This document shows positions 54,701 to 59,347 of a stretch of DNA of 64,000 nucleotides, one piece after another (position 1 is the stretch's first letter; each line of letters opens with the position of its first letter). Position numbers and translations under genes: made by a program. Source of the stretch: Trichobilharzia regenti (lineage: Eukaryota > Platyhelminthes > Trematoda > Strigeidida > Schistosomatidae); assembly GCA_944472135.2 (NCBI GenBank), contig OX235262.1, forward strand, positions 23,235,362 through 23,299,361, written 5' to 3'. A model generated the notes under the pieces. That model ran no database searches. It was not told where the DNA came from and saw only the letters and a program-made list of their open reading frames with translations.

Positions 54701-57700
54701 GCCTGTGCAAGAACTGACTGGCGTGGAATCATGCCAATCTTGTCCACGCCAGGTAAAATCCTGAGTCGCGTCATCCTGGAGAGAAAAAAAGATGCACTGG
54801 ATACAGAACTCCACCAGCTCGGAACAAGCTGGATTCAGGAAAGGCGAAACATGTGCTGACCAAATTGTGTTGCAGATAATGAGAAGCCAACGAAATCGTT
54901 GATGGTGGTACTATCTTATTCCTGTACAAATTGTTGTCTTTGCTTTTGTCGAATCATAAATGGGAACGACTGTATAAAAAATGTCAGATTAGATTGATTA
55001 AAGAAACCATAATATTTAGCAGACAAGCAAGCCTTAATTGTTACAACAAATTACAAATAAAATCTCAGTAGAATATAAGTTATCGTAACCTCCAATGCAG
55101 TTAGCAGAGTCAATTTCAGCCTTCTATATCTTCCTTCACGTTCCAAGTGGAACATAGAACACCTTCAAGCTAGAGGCTTGAAGTTCCAGCAGCACTGATG
55201 TTTACTTTTTTTACAGATGGAGTTGTCGGCCTCATTCCCAACCTCCCTCTTTTTACCAGTCTTATCACTGCCGACTTAACGAGGTAAATGAATGCTTCGT
55301 CGACCGAGAATCGGACCTAGAACCACGTGAGGCGTGGTTGGCGAGCATTCTACCACTGTGCCACTGACGCACATTTCTATATCTTTGATAAGAGTTATTC
55401 CATTTTCTAAAAACTTCTGTATTGTTTGGTTGTATCGATATGTTGTTGTTTCGTCTTTGCCTAGAGCACTTACCAGTTGAAGACCAGACCTTATTGCTCC
55501 TCTTGAGATGTAGCATAGATTACTACTTGTATTTGTTAGCATAAAATACCACTCATCTTCTTTAATATTCAGAAGTGTTAACAAAATAAAGCGTTACATT
55601 CCATAGATCACTTATAAGTGTTTATTGGAGATATTGTGTGTATTGTATCATTTAAGACCAAACAGAATAAATAATACCAAGACTATACGGCTTACCAAAG
55701 ATACACAAAGCCGGCTTCCAACTGCATCCAATTTTAGATATGTCAGGTTCACCGTACCATTCAATAGTGAAAGTGGTTAGCGGATACTTTAGAGCCTGTA
55801 AGGAAACAGAGGTGCCACTACTCGCTTCGTGACACCTTTCAGTTCGTTGACTAGTTACAAGATATCAGCGTAACAAACAAAAATATGCTTTCTCTTGACA
55901 TTGAGTCACTATTTAACAATGTTCCACTCACAGAAACTGTCTGGACACATTTGTCATTAAATAGACAGACACCAGCTGAACATCGGATACCGACAGTTTG
56001 TTTAAAAGAACCACTATTGAGATGTACAATTAATGTAAAACAATTCACATTCAACAATGTTATTTTCAGACAATAAGATGGGATCGCGATGGGATCTCCA
56101 CTGAGTCCATTGGCTGGCAGACTGCTTCCTTACTAACCTCGAGAATGGCCCACTCAAATCAACTATTGATAATTTCCAATCGTATGCTAGATATGTGGAC
56201 GACATCTTTATTATTTGTGATGATGGCCACGATCTTAATCACTTACTATAAATACTCAACAACTGTCATCCAGCCACAAAGTTCACTATTGATATAGAAA
56301 ACGGATCTAAAACTCCTTCTCTTGATGTTGGACATACAAGAAGAGCTGACGGAACTTTAAGAAGGTCCATCCATACGAAACTCACATGGAACGGCCAACT
56401 GAAAAGCTTCTACAGCTAGGTACCAATCAGTCGAAAAAGAAACCTAATCAGATCACTTGCTACTCGCGTCCGACGCATCTGCAGCTTTTATACCCTGGAA
56501 GAAGAACTACGCTTCTCAAAAGAATTCTTCATACAAAACGGATATCCACCGAGATCCATAGACAAAAACATCAAACAGAAAATCCAAAAGCAACAGATGC
56601 CATCCGCGCCAAGAAAAGATACTTTATTTGAACCTTGACATCAAAGGTGACCTACTCAGTGATGTCCTTAAGAAGAGAATTTCCACTTCTGTGAGACGAA
56701 CTTTCTTCACGGTAACAGTGAAAGTAGTGTTCTCCAGTCACCCGGTGATTTGCACAAGCCCAAAGGACAATATCTCTCACCTGATCACTTCTATGTGTAA
56801 TTATCAGTTCACCTGTTGTTGTGGGGCCAGATACATCCGTCATTCGACGCGCACCCTGTTAAAAAGGGTCAAAGAACACTATCCAGCGTGGCTGCAGAAA
56901 GGCAGTAGTCGCCGTATAAGGAGTGCAATAATCGAAAATCTCGTCACCACTGGTCATTCCACCTCAACAAACGCCTCCTTCAAAGTAATCTACAAAGTGA
57001 AGAACAACCTGACAAAGACAATGTTTTTCCGTCTTCTTTACATTGCGGAAGCCTTAGCCAATCAGCTAGAAGAACCAGAACTATGCATACAAAAGAAAAT
57101 TATCCAACCACTTCTACTATCATGGTAACAACTATTAGTCTTCTCTCTATTATTATTTTCTTGGCTTCCAAGTGGAACATACGGTTTCAACAGAACATCT
57201 CCAATTCAGTACTCTTTACCTGGCTCGATGATTGACCATAAATCCTCATCTCCTTCTTACATGATTTACCCTCTACTTCACTGTCAGAGTAATGCCTAAC
57301 TGATCGTTAACCATTTGAGTTCCACTGGAGAGGATGGCCTGGTGTGCTATGTCGCCTAAAACAACCTTCTCAGTATATGCCTGATCCATCTCCATTTCCT
57401 TCGGAGTACTTATTGGTCAATAGGTTTTTCGTTCATTCGTTTTTTCGTTCCCAGAGTTTCTTGTTACTAATCCTTCCTGGCAAGCTATCTGATCTTCAAT
57501 ATGGGACTGGCCAAAGGAGCTACTGATGAAAGTTTGCAGTAGTCTGTTTGAATTCAGAAGATTTCCAAACTGATTTCAAAGTTCCTCATCATCATAATAT
57601 TTAGCTTTTACATCAGAGTTATACTAATCATGTGAGCGGAGAAGATAAGGGCATATTATTTATAATTATTATTATTATTGTTCCCTTGGGTTCTTAGTGG

Positions 57701-59304
57701 AACATAGGGCTTCAACTGCACGTCTCCACTTGCCACTTCTGCTGTACTTTTCACCTACATCCATGTTAGTCCATACTCTTTCAACTCCTCTTCACACGAT
57801 ATCCTCCATGTCACTCCCCATTGGACGTCCGACTCGCCGCTCCCCCTTCGGGTTCCACTCGAGCAATGGCCTGACGCGCGCGCGATTTCACCCAGCGGCC
57901 TCCTGCTTAGCCAGTGTCCAATCCATCCAATCCAATTTCTCCTGCTGTATATTTGTTGGTTGGCGATTGCTTCTTGTTTTGTTTTGTTTATTCCCATAGT
58001 TTCTTGTTGGTGATTGTTTCCGGCCCGGCCATCTGATCTTCATTCAGTATAGAGCGAAGTCAGTTAGTTGTTGGTGTAAGTCTGCAAAAGCTAGTCTGTT
58101 GGAAATATTCTTTGTGACCCGCCAAGTTTCTGATCTGTATAGAAGAACTGACTTGACGTTTGTATTGAAAATCGACCGAATTTTGTTGTTGATGTGGCTG
58201 AGTGACGAAGATTTCCTGATTGGTTTCAGATTGATGAATGTGTTTCTCGCCTTCCCGATTCTTGCTCGATTTGACATCCTCGTCTGTTCCGACTTTCTGT
58301 AGTTAAGACAATGCTCCCTAGATAAGTGAATGAATGAAGTGACCTCTTTCAAATCCCTCCCGTTGATGGTGATTGGCGCTGGATGTCGCAGCTGTTGTTG
58401 GTTGGCTGGTTATTTTCATCACCTCCATCTTGTCTATGTTCACCTGGAGTCCTGTCTTCGCCGGCTGCTTCTTCAACCAGTTTGTCGATTTTCGCTCGCT
58501 TGTAAGTCTTCGATTTTGTGTGACATCAAACATAAATCATCCACTCGCGAAATCCAGGTCTTCTAGGTTCTTCACGTCGGTCCAGGATATCCCTGGACCT
58601 CCTTCAAAACTTAGATATCTTGTTGCTAACATCTACTTGTTAATTGTTTTGATGACCTTTAACATCTTATTCCCCACCCACTCCGCCTTACACCTATAAC
58701 TTTGTTACCTGCTTCTTCTGTCAAATTATTGGTTTTCTCCTGTAGTTTTTCGAGTCTATGTGAAATGAGACGTAAATCACTCGCGAAGTCTAGATCTTCT
58801 AGAGTCTTCCTATCAGCAGTACAGAGAATTCCTGTCTTCTCACTCCCTGTCGACAATATGACGCATAATCCAGTCCACGACAATTAGGAATCATCTGTGA
58901 AAATAGGCAGATAGCCAACCTTGTTTTACTGCTGTCTTCGCGTCAAACGCCTCACTGAGTTTTCAGTTGTCAGTCACCTGACATATGACATTTTCATATA
59001 GCGAGCTGTTGAATAGGTTGAAAAGATTTGAGACACTCCATAATGTTTAAGTAGTTTCCAGATTACTTCGTCGTCAGAGCTGTCGAAGGCCTTTTCAAAG
59101 TCGATGAAGGCAATATATATATAATATATACGTCGAACGCGCAGTGGTTAGCGCTCTCGCCGACCATGCAAATGGTCCGGTGTCCGTTCCCCTACCGACG
59201 AACACCCAATGTCTACGGTCGGCCTGCGAAATCTGAGCTACCGACATTTAATGCTGAAAATTCCAAACTTGTACCGAAAATATGATGTGGCATCAAGCTG
59301 TAAT

Positions 59305-59347
<43 letters not shown>
